DNA of 43,527 bases from Lachnospiraceae bacterium (lineage in GTDB: Bacteria > Bacillota > Clostridia > Lachnospirales > Lachnospiraceae). The translations under genes and the position numbers were made by a program. The stretch covers positions 1 to 43,527 of the forward strand of contig JAKSRT010000006.1 in the NCBI GenBank assembly GCA_024403485.1, read 5' to 3'. Positions within the stretch are counted from its first letter, which is position 1. Every line of letters starts with the position of its first letter. Positions 6,795 to 15,207 of the stretch are shown here, piece by piece. The notes beneath the pieces were generated by a model. The model made no database searches. It was not told where the DNA came from and saw nothing but the letters and a program-made list of their open reading frames with translations.

Positions 6795-8664
6795 AATGTC
6801 AAAATTACCCCTTTCTGTCAAATTAAGCTCCTTTTTGGCCTTTCCCATACTTATTTTTGCAGTTTTGTATTTTGCGCTTTTTTCATTCCAACCTAAAGAG
6901 TTTTCGTTCGGGATTCATGATGATATAACCAGCGAATCATATATCGATCCCAACACCCTTTACTATTTTACCGGAGCCATCGAGTGCTATCCCAAAGTAA
7001 TTGTTCCCCCTTTGCGTTTCGACTATTATGACGGAGCCATGAAAGTACTGAGTTCGCTCGATGAAATTCGCCAAGACGACTGTATAAACGGAGAAAATTA
7101 CATCGCCACCATCAGATTTTTTGTAGATGCCCCTACCGATGTAGCATACAGCATGATATTTCCTGCAGAATTCTGCGAATATATTATATTTATAAACGGT
7201 GTTCCAACTGCATATACCGAAACCTTCAGAAGCGAGCATCCCGTATACCCATCCCCACAGGTTATTGATTTCCCTCAGACAGAGGATGGAATGTATTCGG
7301 TAATTATATATATCATAACCCCTGTAGGAGCTTCCAATAGTTCAAACGGCACAATACTGTTTGGTTCATCAAGTGAAATACACCGTTTCGCCGAAGGCAG
7401 ACAAAATGGCTCCATTGTAGCGTTGGCTCTGATTATTGTTACAATAATATTCTGCCTGATACAGTTATTTTCCATGCAAAAAGAAAAAATTGTGGGGTCT
7501 TTCATTTTTCTCACTCTCACTCTATTAGTACAGTTTATTATGTCGGACAGCATAATTATAATGAAGTTTTTCAGGCATATGCCCTTCGAAATAGGTACCC
7601 TGATTGCCTCTCTTGGGATACCTCTTTATATGATAGCGCTTATGTATCATGAATACTGCTTCTTCCCTTCCTTATTCAGAAGAAAGTTTTTTTACGCGGC
7701 CTGTATTCTTCAGATTATTCCGATTATTAATTCACTGACCCTTGGAAGAGTTGAAATATTTAATGTACTGATGTACGCTTCATTTTTTGTACCTTATGCA
7801 TTATGTATTTTTGTAATATTGCAGGCTTACACCAAAAGCTATCCTTACAGTTTTCTTTTTTCACTTGGGCTCTTTGAATGTATTGCAGCAGGCACCCTTG
7901 AGTTGGTCAGCGTTAAAATGCCGTTAAAAACCAGCCATTCCTATCTAGCCGGCTTTATTACCTTTGCCATCATAGAAATGATAATTTTAGCAAAACGTTA
8001 CGCAACACAGCACGATTCCGAACTTTTCTATTCCGAAGAACTTAACAGAACAATTGAGGCAATGCAGGCTTCAGAAAATGCCTTTTTGAACGCCCAGATG
8101 AAACCTCATTTTCTTTATAACACATTAAATACTATAGCCGATTTATGTGTTACGGATCCTGCAAAGGCAAAAAAACTTATCGAATCGCTGAAAGAGTTCT
8201 GCTCACTTATTTTAAGTATTGATAATATGGACAAAACAGTACCCCTGACTCAGGAAATGGAACTTGTAACTGCTTATACCGATATCGAAAAAGAAAGATT
8301 TCCAAATATTAGCTTTTATACGGATTTTCCTATCAGAATGCCAAAAATCGATATGCCGCCGCTTATATTACAGCCGCTGATTGAAAATGCAATTAAACAT
8401 GGTGTCAGAAAAAGCAATAACCCCGGTGTTATTACTTTGCGAGTTCGAGACAGTCTCGATGAAGTCACTTTCTATATTAGTGATAACGGAACGGGTATGA
8501 CCCAGGAAACTATGGAAAAGCTTTTTGAACAACCTAAAGAAAATAAAAGCATCGGTGTTTACAACATCGACAAACGCCTTAAAAACCTCTACAAAAAAGG
8601 ACTTGCCGTTGATTCGACTCCTAACCTTGGTACCTGTGTAAGTTTTACCATCCCAAAATCATAA
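6787..8664 (+). CDS. LytS-like sensor histidine kinase with extracellular domain and 7TM region
   Basis: A 625-residue membrane kinase. Residues 13-33 form a membrane anchor. Residues 35-205 are an extracytoplasmic domain, beta-rich and resembling 7TMR-DISM ligand-binding regions. About seven membrane helices follow (210-405), then a short helical linker, the His_kinase segment NAQMKPHFLYNTLNTI with phosphoacceptor His441, and a HATPase_c domain with N box LIENAIKHG (Asn534) and SDNGTGM (Asp567). All catalytic motifs are present, unlike the kinase upstream. GAGGAGG lies 8 bases before ATG 6787, inside the end of the previous gene. It probably phosphorylates the SARP-type regulator of the same operon. 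The ligand is unknown. Confidence 0.92.
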   Translation: MHKMSKLPLSVKLSSFLAFPILIFAVLYFALFSFQPKEFSFGIHDDITSESYIDPNTLYYFTGAIECYPKVIVPPLRFDYYDGAMKVLSSLDEIRQDDCINGENYIATIRFFVDAPTDVAYSMIFPAEFCEYIIFINGVPTAYTETFRSEHPVYPSPQVIDFPQTEDGMYSVIIYIITPVGASNSSNGTILFGSSSEIHRFAEGRQNGSIVALALIIVTIIFCLIQLFSMQKEKIVGSFIFLTLTLLVQFIMSDSIIIMKFFRHMPFEIGTLIASLGIPLYMIALMYHEYCFFPSLFRRKFFYAACILQIIPIINSLTLGRVEIFNVLMYASFFVPYALCIFVILQAYTKSYPYSFLFSLGLFECIAAGTLELVSVKMPLKTSHSYLAGFITFAIIEMIILAKRYATQHDSELFYSEELNRTIEAMQASENAFLNAQMKPHFLYNTLNTIADLCVTDPAKAKKLIESLKEFCSLILSIDNMDKTVPLTQEMELVTAYTDIEKERFPNISFYTDFPIRMPKIDMPPLILQPLIENAIKHGVRKSNNPGVITLRVRDSLDEVTFYISDNGTGMTQETMEKLFEQPKENKSIGVYNIDKRLKNLYKKGLAVDSTPNLGTCVSFTIPKS

Positions 8665-8683
8665 TTACTCGAAAAAAAAATAG

Positions 8684-8722
8684 AAGGCATTGATAATTCT
8701 CATAAGAATATATCAATGCCTT
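8684..8722. terminator. Terminator after the kinase operon
   Basis: AAGGCATTGATA (8684-8695) pairs with TATCAATGCCTT (8711-8722), with further pairing ATTCT/AGAAT inside the loop, followed by T5. The A-rich left side lets it work for the converging glycosyltransferase transcript as well. Confidence 0.85.
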
Positions 8723-8728
8723 TTTAAT

Positions 8729-9751
8729 TTATTTACGTTTTCTGAGTTTCCTGTAAAACCAAAGCAGCCTATAGTATATCACAAACATCAAAGTATTCTT
8801 TTGGTGCATTTTAGAAAGCTTTCTTTCTTCAGAATTTATTTTTTCCAGATAGTACTTGTTTAATTCAAAATCGGGAAGATTCCTTTTTAAACCATTCGCA
8901 AGTTCCTTAAGAAATCCAATGTCCGTATCTTCACCATCTCTCATATAAGAGAACACGGTATTAAGATAGTAGAGCATAATGAACTTAAAATCAATTTCCT
9001 CCTTAAGTTCTTCATAAAAGCCCCGTTTTTTTGCGTCAGCCATCATAAACTCTGCTGCCGCCATTCTGTCCTTGCATCTTGCTTTGCTTACCGTATGAAC
9101 AGTTGAAGTATCGTGTTGATAGTAGTAATAAAGAGGTTCTTTTACATATTCAAAGTGATGCGCAGTTACAAGATACGCATTCCCGATAGCATTGTCTTCG
9201 TAAAAAATCCCTTCCGGAAAATACAATCCTTCTTTTAAAATACGATCTCTTTTATATATTTTCACGCAAAGACTTCCACCATCAAGAATAAGGCTTTTCC
9301 TTTTGTCTGAATCAAGTATGCCACTTTGATTGTCTCTGCTGTTATTCACTACTTTCCCTACTTCAAATGTATGTGAATTGACAAGTGAAAAATCGCATCC
9401 AACCACATCGGCTCCTGTCGCCTCTGCACAGGCCAAAAGCTTTTCGTACATATCCGGTGCAATCCAGTCGTCAGAGTCTATAAAACCTATCCACTCACCC
9501 TGTGAAACATTTATGCCTTTGTTTTTCGCAGTTCCCTGACGTCCGTTTCTGTCGGAAAGGATAACCTTTATCCTGTCAGGATTTTCAGACTCGTATTTCT
9601 TCAATATTTCAGCAGAATTATCGGTAGATTTATCATCAACGGCCACAATCTCATAATCAGTTATAGTCTGGTTTAGAAGCGAATCAATACAAAATGTTAG
9701 TTTATTGTCTTCCGCCATATTATATACCGGCACAATTATGCTCAGCCTCAT
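8729..9751 (-). CDS. Family 2 glycosyltransferase
   Basis: A 340-residue GT-A fold enzyme that transfers a sugar from a nucleotide-sugar donor. It starts MRLSIIVPVYNMAED and shows the nucleotide-binding VDDKSTDNSAEIL (Asp39/Asp40) and the metal-binding GFIDSDDW (92-95), the standard GT2 motifs. The C-terminal 100 residues are helical and basic, ending FYRKLRKRK, which would suit a membrane-peripheral protein; no membrane helix is evident. AGGAGG lies 6 bases before ATG 9751. The GH2 gene upstream ends 26 bases earlier, so they may share a transcript. The acceptor cannot be told; cell-surface polysaccharide or teichoic acid decoration is usual for the family. Confidence 0.88.
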   Translation of the reverse strand: MRLSIIVPVYNMAEDNKLTFCIDSLLNQTITDYEIVAVDDKSTDNSAEILKKYESENPDRIKVILSDRNGRQGTAKNKGINVSQGEWIGFIDSDDWIAPDMYEKLLACAEATGADVVGCDFSLVNSHTFEVGKVVNNSRDNQSGILDSDKRKSLILDGGSLCVKIYKRDRILKEGLYFPEGIFYEDNAIGNAYLVTAHHFEYVKEPLYYYYQHDTSTVHTVSKARCKDRMAAAEFMMADAKKRGFYEELKEEIDFKFIMLYYLNTVFSYMRDGEDTDIGFLKELANGLKRNLPDFELNKYYLEKINSEERKLSKMHQKNTLMFVIYYRLLWFYRKLRKRK

Positions 9752-9777
9752 ATTTGCCTCCTAATGATTTCAAACTG

Positions 9778-11463
9778 CTAACCCTCTATTTTTAATCGTT
9801 CAAATACTTCTTTTATATATTCCGGAATTACTTTGCATTCCCTTCGATCATATGTAAATAATCCGTTTGTTTCTTCCTCAACATCATAGGCTTGAGTATA
9901 TATACAACCACACAATCCGTTTTTTATTTCAGGAATAATCTGCTGCTCATAAAGCTTTTTAACGGATTTTGTCAATTCCTCTTTAGAACTGCACTTTCCA
10001 TATCCGTAATTGCCGTATTTGCTCCAGGAATGTTCTTTTATCTTTAATGATATTCCGCCGAACTCCGACAAAACAATCGGTCTTTCGCTCTTTTTAATAT
10101 AAATGTCTTTAAAATAAATATGTAAAGAATCTACATCACTTTCTTTTTGCCAAAACCACCCGGATGTCGAATCAATGATTCTTGTCCTGTCCATAGTCTT
10201 TGCCCAGCCGTACAGCATATCCGAGTCAAACTGGCCCCAGCCTTCATTGAAAATGGTGTAATAGACAATTGACGGGAAATTATAAAGATGCACCATGGTA
10301 TCCTCCATGGCCAGTGCAAAGGCGTTTTTTATTTCATCTTTTACCCTAACCTTGGTATCATCTATATTTTGCCTTCCCAGAGTAGGTAGAACCGTATGCT
10401 TAATATACTTATAGGAGCCGTTATTAACCATATCCTGAAAAACAATCATCCCCAGACGGTCACAGGCTTCGTAAAAACAATCCGGTTCAACCTTAATGTG
10501 CTTTCTGATTGTATTAATACCAAGTTCCTTTAATCTTAATATATCTCTTTCGTAGTCTTCCTCGCAATTAGGTGTATAAATCCCCTCAGGAAAATATCCC
10601 TGGTCCAAAACTCCGTTAAAAAAGTACGGTTTACCGTTTAACAAAATACGCTGCACGCCGTTAACCAATCCGGTCGATACGGTTCTGAGTCCAAAATAGG
10701 AGCTTACGCAATCTCCCTTCGTGCTAATTGTTATATCATATAATTTCGGATTTTCCGGCGTCCAAAGTTTAGGTTCCGGAATGTCTATATGCACCATATC
10801 GTAACATGTTTTTTCAGAAGCTATCATTTTGCCTTCATCAAAAACTTCAATCAAATAATCGTTTGCTTCGGAGTCGATATTAATATCTATCCCATCAAGA
10901 GAAGGCGTTATTTCCAAAGCCTTAATATAATCGTCAGTCACACTCTCAAGCCATATGCTTTTCCATATTCCGGTTACAGGGGTATACCACATACCACCGC
11001 TTCGCTTCCGCTGCTTGCCATATGGATATGTGTGACTAATTCGGTCAATAGCTTCAATGCGTATCACATTTTTAGCCCCGGGAATTGTACTTATGCTTTT
11101 TGAAATATCAAAACTAAAGGGAATATATCCCCCCTCATGTTTTCCTACAAGCGTTCCGTTTATATAGACCGCAGATACCGCATCTGCTGCTCCTATGTTA
11201 AGAATAACCTTGTCCTTAATAAAATTTTTCGGAAATACAAAACTACGCTCATAAATATTCAGCTTTTTAACATGACCCTTGTAACCCGACGCTTCCGATT
11301 CAAGCGGATATGGTACTGTCACACCGTTATCCCACTTACCGTTAAGGCACAAAAAAGAATCTCTCTTAAGATTGGGCCTTGGATACTTGGACATAGGGAT
11401 TTCATCTCTCTTGGTATCCATTGTTAAATTGTTATGAATCCTATGTAAAATCGGAATTTTCAT
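9778..11463 (-). CDS. Glycoside hydrolase family 2 protein (beta-galactosidase/beta-glucuronidase type)
   Basis: A 561-residue intracellular GH2 enzyme without signal peptide. The sugar-binding jelly roll (about 40-180), Ig-like domain (about 180-265) and TIM barrel (about 265-555) are in order. The acid/base is Glu407 in YTIFNEGWGQFD and the nucleophile Glu467 in IVLSEFGG, both present. It is shorter than LacZ and lacks the C-terminal domain 5, as in small beta-glucuronidase-like GH2 proteins. The substrate cannot be assigned from motifs. ATG 11463 has GGAG about 10 bases upstream. It stands 26 bases ahead of a GT2 gene on the same strand; the larger lacZ-type enzyme is encoded elsewhere in the window. 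Confidence 0.88.
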   Translation of the reverse strand: MKIPILHRIHNNLTMDTKRDEIPMSKYPRPNLKRDSFLCLNGKWDNGVTVPYPLESEASGYKGHVKKLNIYERSFVFPKNFIKDKVILNIGAADAVSAVYINGTLVGKHEGGYIPFSFDISKSISTIPGAKNVIRIEAIDRISHTYPYGKQRKRSGGMWYTPVTGIWKSIWLESVTDDYIKALEITPSLDGIDINIDSEANDYLIEVFDEGKMIASEKTCYDMVHIDIPEPKLWTPENPKLYDITISTKGDCVSSYFGLRTVSTGLVNGVQRILLNGKPYFFNGVLDQGYFPEGIYTPNCEEDYERDILRLKELGINTIRKHIKVEPDCFYEACDRLGMIVFQDMVNNGSYKYIKHTVLPTLGRQNIDDTKVRVKDEIKNAFALAMEDTMVHLYNFPSIVYYTIFNEGWGQFDSDMLYGWAKTMDRTRIIDSTSGWFWQKESDVDSLHIYFKDIYIKKSERPIVLSEFGGISLKIKEHSWSKYGNYGYGKCSSKEELTKSVKKLYEQQIIPEIKNGLCGCIYTQAYDVEEETNGLFTYDRRECKVIPEYIKEVFERLKIEG

Positions 11464-11514
11464 ATACTAACATCTCCGCATGATATATAAATACTCAAAA
11501 ATTCTTCAGAAATA

Positions 11515-12285
11515 CTATTTATAAATAAGCACTCTTATGTTTTGCTTTCCTTTTTTGCTTACATTTAGAAGTTCGTCTATTTTAAATTTTCCATAACCCC
11601 TGGCGCTTACTATGTCTCCTTCGTTTAGTGTTTTTGCATTCTCCGTACAGAGTCGGCTGTTTACAAACACAAGTTCTTTTTGAAAAAGTTCCAGCGAGTC
11701 ACCTCTGGATAGATTATACACTCTGGCTACAATACCATCCGCTCTTTCTGAAGCTACCTGAATCATTTTTGGCTCCAGTGTCGGTTCCGTCAAATATCCG
11801 GTTTCTTCGGTTTTTGACACAGAAACCGAAGTATGTTTGATTCTGGTAAGATTTTCCATTATGTAATCAGCTATGGATTCAAGGCAGAATAGGCAGCATT
11901 CAATACCGCCATTGCCTTTTTTAATGTATATATCTCCAAGCAATTCCCGCTTTATTCCAAGATTCATCAATGCACCCAAAAAATCCCGATGATTCAAATC
12001 ATCGGAAAATTTAGCTGACAAAGGCTTTATAAGCAAGGCAACAATCGGAAATTCCTCAACATATCCAAATTCCTTTTCACTGCCAAAGCGTATAATCTTA
12101 CGTTCCGCATTGTCGGTGCCTCCATAAAGTTTTGGAGAAGCATAGGAAAGTTTGCCTTCGTACAATGTATAATAGTCTGATATTTCTCCTGCAGAAAGAA
12201 AAGTCGAAAAAGTATACTGATTGTTATTATAACTTCTTGAAGCCAAATCATTTAATCGCTGAAATACAGATAAATTATCACTCAT
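11515..12285 (-). CDS. ylmH: S4-domain RNA-binding protein, YlmH family
   Basis: A 256-residue cytoplasmic protein. It has the YlmH-type N-terminal region with the characteristic NHRDFLGALMNLGIKRELLGDI (about 113-134), followed by an S4 RNA-binding domain (about 185-245; LSRGDSLELFQKELVFVNSR ... LNEGDIVSARGYGKFKI). In Bacillus subtilis YlmH binds 50S subunits carrying peptidyl-tRNA and takes part in ribosome-associated quality control. Here it stands alone rather than in the usual ftsZ/divIVA neighbourhood. The ribosome site before ATG 12285 is weak. It diverges from cysS across 141 bases. Confidence 0.85.
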   Translation of the reverse strand: MSDNLSVFQRLNDLASRSYNNNQYTFSTFLSAGEISDYYTLYEGKLSYASPKLYGGTDNAERKIIRFGSEKEFGYVEEFPIVALLIKPLSAKFSDDLNHRDFLGALMNLGIKRELLGDIYIKKGNGGIECCLFCLESIADYIMENLTRIKHTSVSVSKTEETGYLTEPTLEPKMIQVASERADGIVARVYNLSRGDSLELFQKELVFVNSRLCTENAKTLNEGDIVSARGYGKFKIDELLNVSKKGKQNIRVLIYK

Positions 12286-12310
12286 ATACTTATAATAGCA
12301 CCTATTAATC

Positions 12311-12339
12311 TTGAATAAAATCCCTTTTCATGCTACTAT
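12311..12339 (+). promoter_or_regulatory. Promoter of cysS
   Basis: TTGAAT (12311-12316) and TACTAT (12334-12339) are 17 bases apart. The start of transcription would be near 12346, giving a leader of about 80 bases. No T-box elements are visible, although T-box control of cysS is common in Firmicutes. Confidence 0.6.
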
Positions 12340-12349
12340 AACACCGTTA

Positions 12350-12373
12350 AAAAACCTTATATGAAGGGTTTTT
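12350..12373 (+). other. Hairpin at the start of the cysS leader
   Basis: AAAAACCTT (12350-12358) pairs with AAGGGTTTTT (12364-12373) with a single bulged G and a 5-base loop. It begins almost at the predicted transcription start, so it could protect the 5' end or act as a weak terminator. It could also serve leftward transcription towards ylmH. Its function is unknown. Confidence 0.4.
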
Positions 12374-12426
12374 CAGGCGTTCGAAGCATTCTGCAAATAT
12401 AAACGAATGTCAAAGAGGAAACAGTT

Positions 12427-13842
12427 ATGACCCAGATTAAATTCTATAACACATTAACTAAAAAGGTTGAAGAATTCGTGCCCAATGTCGAAGGTAAGGT
12501 GTCCTTATATACTTGCGGACCTACCGTTTATCATTTTGCTCATATAGGTAACCTTCGATGTTATATTATGGAAGATATTCTGGACAGAACCTTAAGATAT
12601 GCAGGATATGATGTTAAGCGCGTAATGAATATTACAGATGTAGGCCATCTTACCTCCGATGCCGATTCAGGTGACGACAAGATGGTTGAGGGAGCAAAGC
12701 GAGAGCATAAAACCGTAATGGAAATTGCTAAGTTCTATACAGATGCTTTCTTTTCCGATTGCAATAAATTAAATATAAGAAGACCTGATGTAGTTGAACC
12801 CGCAACAAATTGCATCCCTGAATTTATCCATATGATAGAAGTCCTGCTTGAAAAGGGATATGCATACATCGCAGGTGAAAATGTATATTTCGATACTTCA
12901 AAGCTTGATAAATACTATACCTTATCAAATCAGAGCGACGATGATCTCATGATTGCCGTTCGCGATGATGTCGACGAGGATACCAATAAAAAGAATAAAG
13001 CTGACTTTGTTCTTTGGTTCACAAAATCGAAATTCGAGGACCAGGCACTTAAGTGGGATAGCCCCTGGGGTATCGGTTATCCCGGCTGGCACATTGAATG
13101 TTCATGCATAAGTATGAAGCACCTTGGCGAAAAGCTTGATATTCACTGCGGTGGTATAGATAACATTTTCCCTCATCATACCAATGAAATTGCGCAAAGC
13201 GAATCCTATACCGGAAGCAAATGGTGTAACTATTGGTTCCATGTGCATCACCTCAATGAAAAGGGAGGCAAGATGAGTAAGTCCAAGGGTGAATTCCTTA
13301 CTGTATCCCTTCTTGAGAGCAAAGGCTATAATCCCCTTGTATACAGAATGTTCTGCTTACAGAGCCACTATAGAAAGCCTCTCGAATTCTCCTATGAGGT
13401 AATGGACAATATCAAAGCCGCATATGAGAAGCTTTTAAAAACCTCCGCTCGAATCAAATCGCAGTCAGATGATGGTAAAATCGACATCACCGTATTTAAT
13501 ACCTACAAAGCTAAATTTCTTGATGCGCTTGGAAACGATTTCAACACCTCAATGGCTATTACCGTTTTATATGATGCATTAAAAGCAGATACAAATAATG
13601 CTACAAAATACGCACTCATCAAAGACTTTGATCAGGTGCTTTGTTTGGATCTTGACAAAGAAGCCGAAGCAGCCAGCGTTGATGCTGAATTGGAAGCATA
13701 TATAAACGAGAGAATCAACGCTCGAGCAGAAGCTAAAAAGAACAAAGATTTTGCTACTGCCGATGCCATCAGAGCCGAGCTGCTTGACAAGGGTATAACA
13801 ATAAAAGATACCCGTGAGGGAGTTGTTTGGACAATTGATTAA
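12427..13842 (+). CDS. cysS: Cysteinyl-tRNA synthetase
   Basis: Charges tRNA-Cys with cysteine in the cytoplasm. The 471-residue class I synthetase shows the zinc ligand Cys30 in YTCGPTVYHFAHIGN, the HIGH-type motif as HIGN (39-42, common in Firmicutes), the zinc-binding WHIECSCIS region, and KMSKS (282-286). The C-terminal DALR-like helical domain with RAEAKKNKDFATADAIRAELLDKGI and the final KDTREGVVW are complete. GAGG lies before ATG 12427. A strong terminator follows, so it is probably transcribed mainly alone. Confidence 0.97.
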   Translation: MTQIKFYNTLTKKVEEFVPNVEGKVSLYTCGPTVYHFAHIGNLRCYIMEDILDRTLRYAGYDVKRVMNITDVGHLTSDADSGDDKMVEGAKREHKTVMEIAKFYTDAFFSDCNKLNIRRPDVVEPATNCIPEFIHMIEVLLEKGYAYIAGENVYFDTSKLDKYYTLSNQSDDDLMIAVRDDVDEDTNKKNKADFVLWFTKSKFEDQALKWDSPWGIGYPGWHIECSCISMKHLGEKLDIHCGGIDNIFPHHTNEIAQSESYTGSKWCNYWFHVHHLNEKGGKMSKSKGEFLTVSLLESKGYNPLVYRMFCLQSHYRKPLEFSYEVMDNIKAAYEKLLKTSARIKSQSDDGKIDITVFNTYKAKFLDALGNDFNTSMAITVLYDALKADTNNATKYALIKDFDQVLCLDLDKEAEAASVDAELEAYINERINARAEAKKNKDFATADAIRAELLDKGITIKDTREGVVWTID

Positions 13843-13848
13843 TTCATT

Positions 13849-13879
13849 TTACCTCCTATCTTATAGGAGGTAATTTTTT
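13849..13879 (+). terminator. Intrinsic terminator of cysS
   Basis: TTACCTCCTAT (13849-13859) and ATAGGAGGTAA (13863-13873) form an 11-base stem with a 3-base loop, followed by T6. The stem happens to contain GGAGG paired with CCTCC. The downstream gene uses its own AGGGG site at about 13879-13883, so the hairpin does not sequester it. Confidence 0.88.
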
Positions 13880-13891
13880 AGGGGTAAACAG

Positions 13892-14533
13892 ATGATTGAA
13901 AAAGAAGGACTAATTCAAACCGAAAAAGGATTGGCTTTGTGCCTTGAAGGCCAAATGATTCAGGGGGATTTTGTAAAAATGGCAAAAAGACTTACACATG
14001 CCAATCTGTCTCATGAATTATTGGTTAAAGCCTGTAAAATTAAAAATGCGGATGCTCCGCTTACAATAATCGACGCAACCGCCGGATTAGGCGAAGACGC
14101 CCTGCTTTTGGCTGCAGCGGGCCACAATATTATACTCTATGAACGTGACGAAATAATCGCTGCGCTTCTTGAAGATACCATCAAAAGAGCAATGAAGGAT
14201 GCTTCGCTGAGTTCTATTGTTACTCGAATGGAGCTTCACAAGGAAGACAGCATAACCGCTTTGCATAAACTGACATTCTCTCCCGACATTATTTATTTGG
14301 ATCCCATGTTTCCAAAAAGAGAAAAAACCGGACTGGTCAAAAAAAAATTTCAGGTTATTCATGTAATAGAAAAGCCCTGCGAGGACGAAGAATCTCTGTT
14401 AAGCGCAGCATTATCAGCCGGTCCAAAACGAATAGTAATTAAGAGACCTTTAAAAGCAGAATATTTGGCAAATAAAAAGCCCTCTTATTCAATAGAGGGC
14501 AAATCAATACGTTATGACTGCATAGTTTTATAG
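13892..14533 (+). CDS. rsmJ: Class I SAM methyltransferase, RsmJ-like (16S rRNA guanine-N2)
   Basis: A 213-residue cytoplasmic methyltransferase. The SAM loop is IIDATAGLGEDALLLAAAG (about 59-77), followed by YERD (acidic residue binding the ribose) and the catalytic-type YLDPMFP (135-141). The order and spacing match RsmJ/YhiQ, which methylates a guanine near the 3' end of 16S rRNA. Position-specific activity is inferred from the family. AGGGG lies 7 bases before ATG 13892. The 3' end carries the terminator of the opposing CarD-type gene inside its coding sequence, and the two stop codons are separated by only 9 bases. Confidence 0.8.
   Translation: MIEKEGLIQTEKGLALCLEGQMIQGDFVKMAKRLTHANLSHELLVKACKIKNADAPLTIIDATAGLGEDALLLAAAGHNIILYERDEIIAALLEDTIKRAMKDASLSSIVTRMELHKEDSITALHKLTFSPDIIYLDPMFPKREKTGLVKKKFQVIHVIEKPCEDEESLLSAALSAGPKRIVIKRPLKAEYLANKKPSYSIEGKSIRYDCIVL
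14474..14500 (-). terminator. Terminator of the CarD-like gene, embedded in the rsmJ coding region
   Basis: On the minus strand GCCCTCT (14500-14494) and AGAGGGC (14485-14479) form a 7-base stem with an 8-base loop, followed by T5 (14478-14474). It lies about 43-69 bases past the CarD-like stop. On the plus strand the same bases encode residues around KPSYSIEGK of the methyltransferase. Confidence 0.7.
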
Positions 14534-14542
14534 AATTGCAAT

Positions 14543-15040
14543 CTAGATTTCAAATTTATCCGACACTACAGATTGCATTTCGTTCTTATCACGACCAAGA
14601 GCAAAAGCCAGTTCATTCAAAAGATTATCTTCGGCAATCTTCATATATTTATCATCGATTGCAGTTATTTTTTTCCCTTCGGCGAATCTTTGGTCTCTTC
14701 TTGTATGGAGATTTTTAATTATTTTCACCAATTCGCGAAGATCGCAGCTCTTTATGGCTTCTTTATATTTAAGTTCTCTTATTTTATCATTGTCAATGGG
14801 CATTTCCTCAATTGACGGAATTTCGTCAATAAGAATTTTAGCCTCATCATCGGTCATTACCTTACGGATACCCGCAGAATTATCCACCGGAACAAATACT
14901 TTGCTTCCCTTAGGCTTAATCGGATCAAGAAAATAATATTTACGATTCTTGTCTGCTCCGGGGATGTTAAGCGGTGCAATTTCTTTAATTTGACATATTC
15001 CGCCGGTAGTATGCACTACATAATCATTTAAATCAAACAT
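14543..15040 (-). CDS. CarD/CdnL-family RNA polymerase-binding transcription factor
   Basis: A 165-residue protein. Its N-terminus, MFDLNDYVVHTTGGICQIKEI, is the start of the CarD_CdnL/TRCF RNA-polymerase-interacting Tudor-like domain (1-65). The C-terminal part is helical, with RELVKIIKNLHTRRDQRFAEGKKITAIDDKYMKIAEDNLLNELAFALG typical of CarD proteins in Clostridia. Such factors bind the RNAP beta subunit and stabilise open promoter complexes, chiefly at ribosomal RNA promoters. GGGAG lies before ATG 15040. It is monocistronic, convergent with rsmJ, and its terminator lies inside rsmJ. Confidence 0.88.
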   Translation of the reverse strand: MFDLNDYVVHTTGGICQIKEIAPLNIPGADKNRKYYFLDPIKPKGSKVFVPVDNSAGIRKVMTDDEAKILIDEIPSIEEMPIDNDKIRELKYKEAIKSCDLRELVKIIKNLHTRRDQRFAEGKKITAIDDKYMKIAEDNLLNELAFALGRDKNEMQSVVSDKFEI

Positions 15041-15124
15041 GTCTCCCTACCTTCTATAAAGCAAAAACCGTGACAGGTATAGTAAAATTCCTTTCACGTT
15101 CTATTTTAGCACTAAAAAAAACAC

Positions 15125-15193
15125 AAGGCAAAACAATTTTATGTTAATTAACTAATTTGGTTAATGAATAATATATTAGTAAACCTTTGCCTT
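15125..15193. terminator. Nested inverted repeats in the CarD-SGNH intergenic region
   Basis: AAGGCAAA (15125-15132) pairs with TTTGCCTT (15186-15193), and ACTAAT (15151-15156) pairs with ATTAGT (15175-15180) inside. T-runs lie beyond the stem on both strands. It lies just downstream of the SGNH gene stop and may end that transcript, though the loop is long for an intrinsic terminator. Nothing else is visible in the 167-base gap (15041-15207). Confidence 0.4.
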
Positions 15194-15207
15194 TTTGATA
15201 TCAGTGA

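Noticed and set aside
12361-12402. 13-codon leader peptide ahead of cysS
   Set aside because: It starts with ATG but has no ribosome site and no cysteine codons, so attenuation by cysteine supply is not supported.
12286-12426. T-box riboswitch ahead of cysS
   Set aside because: The leader is only about 80 bases and lacks the T-box sequence and specifier stem.
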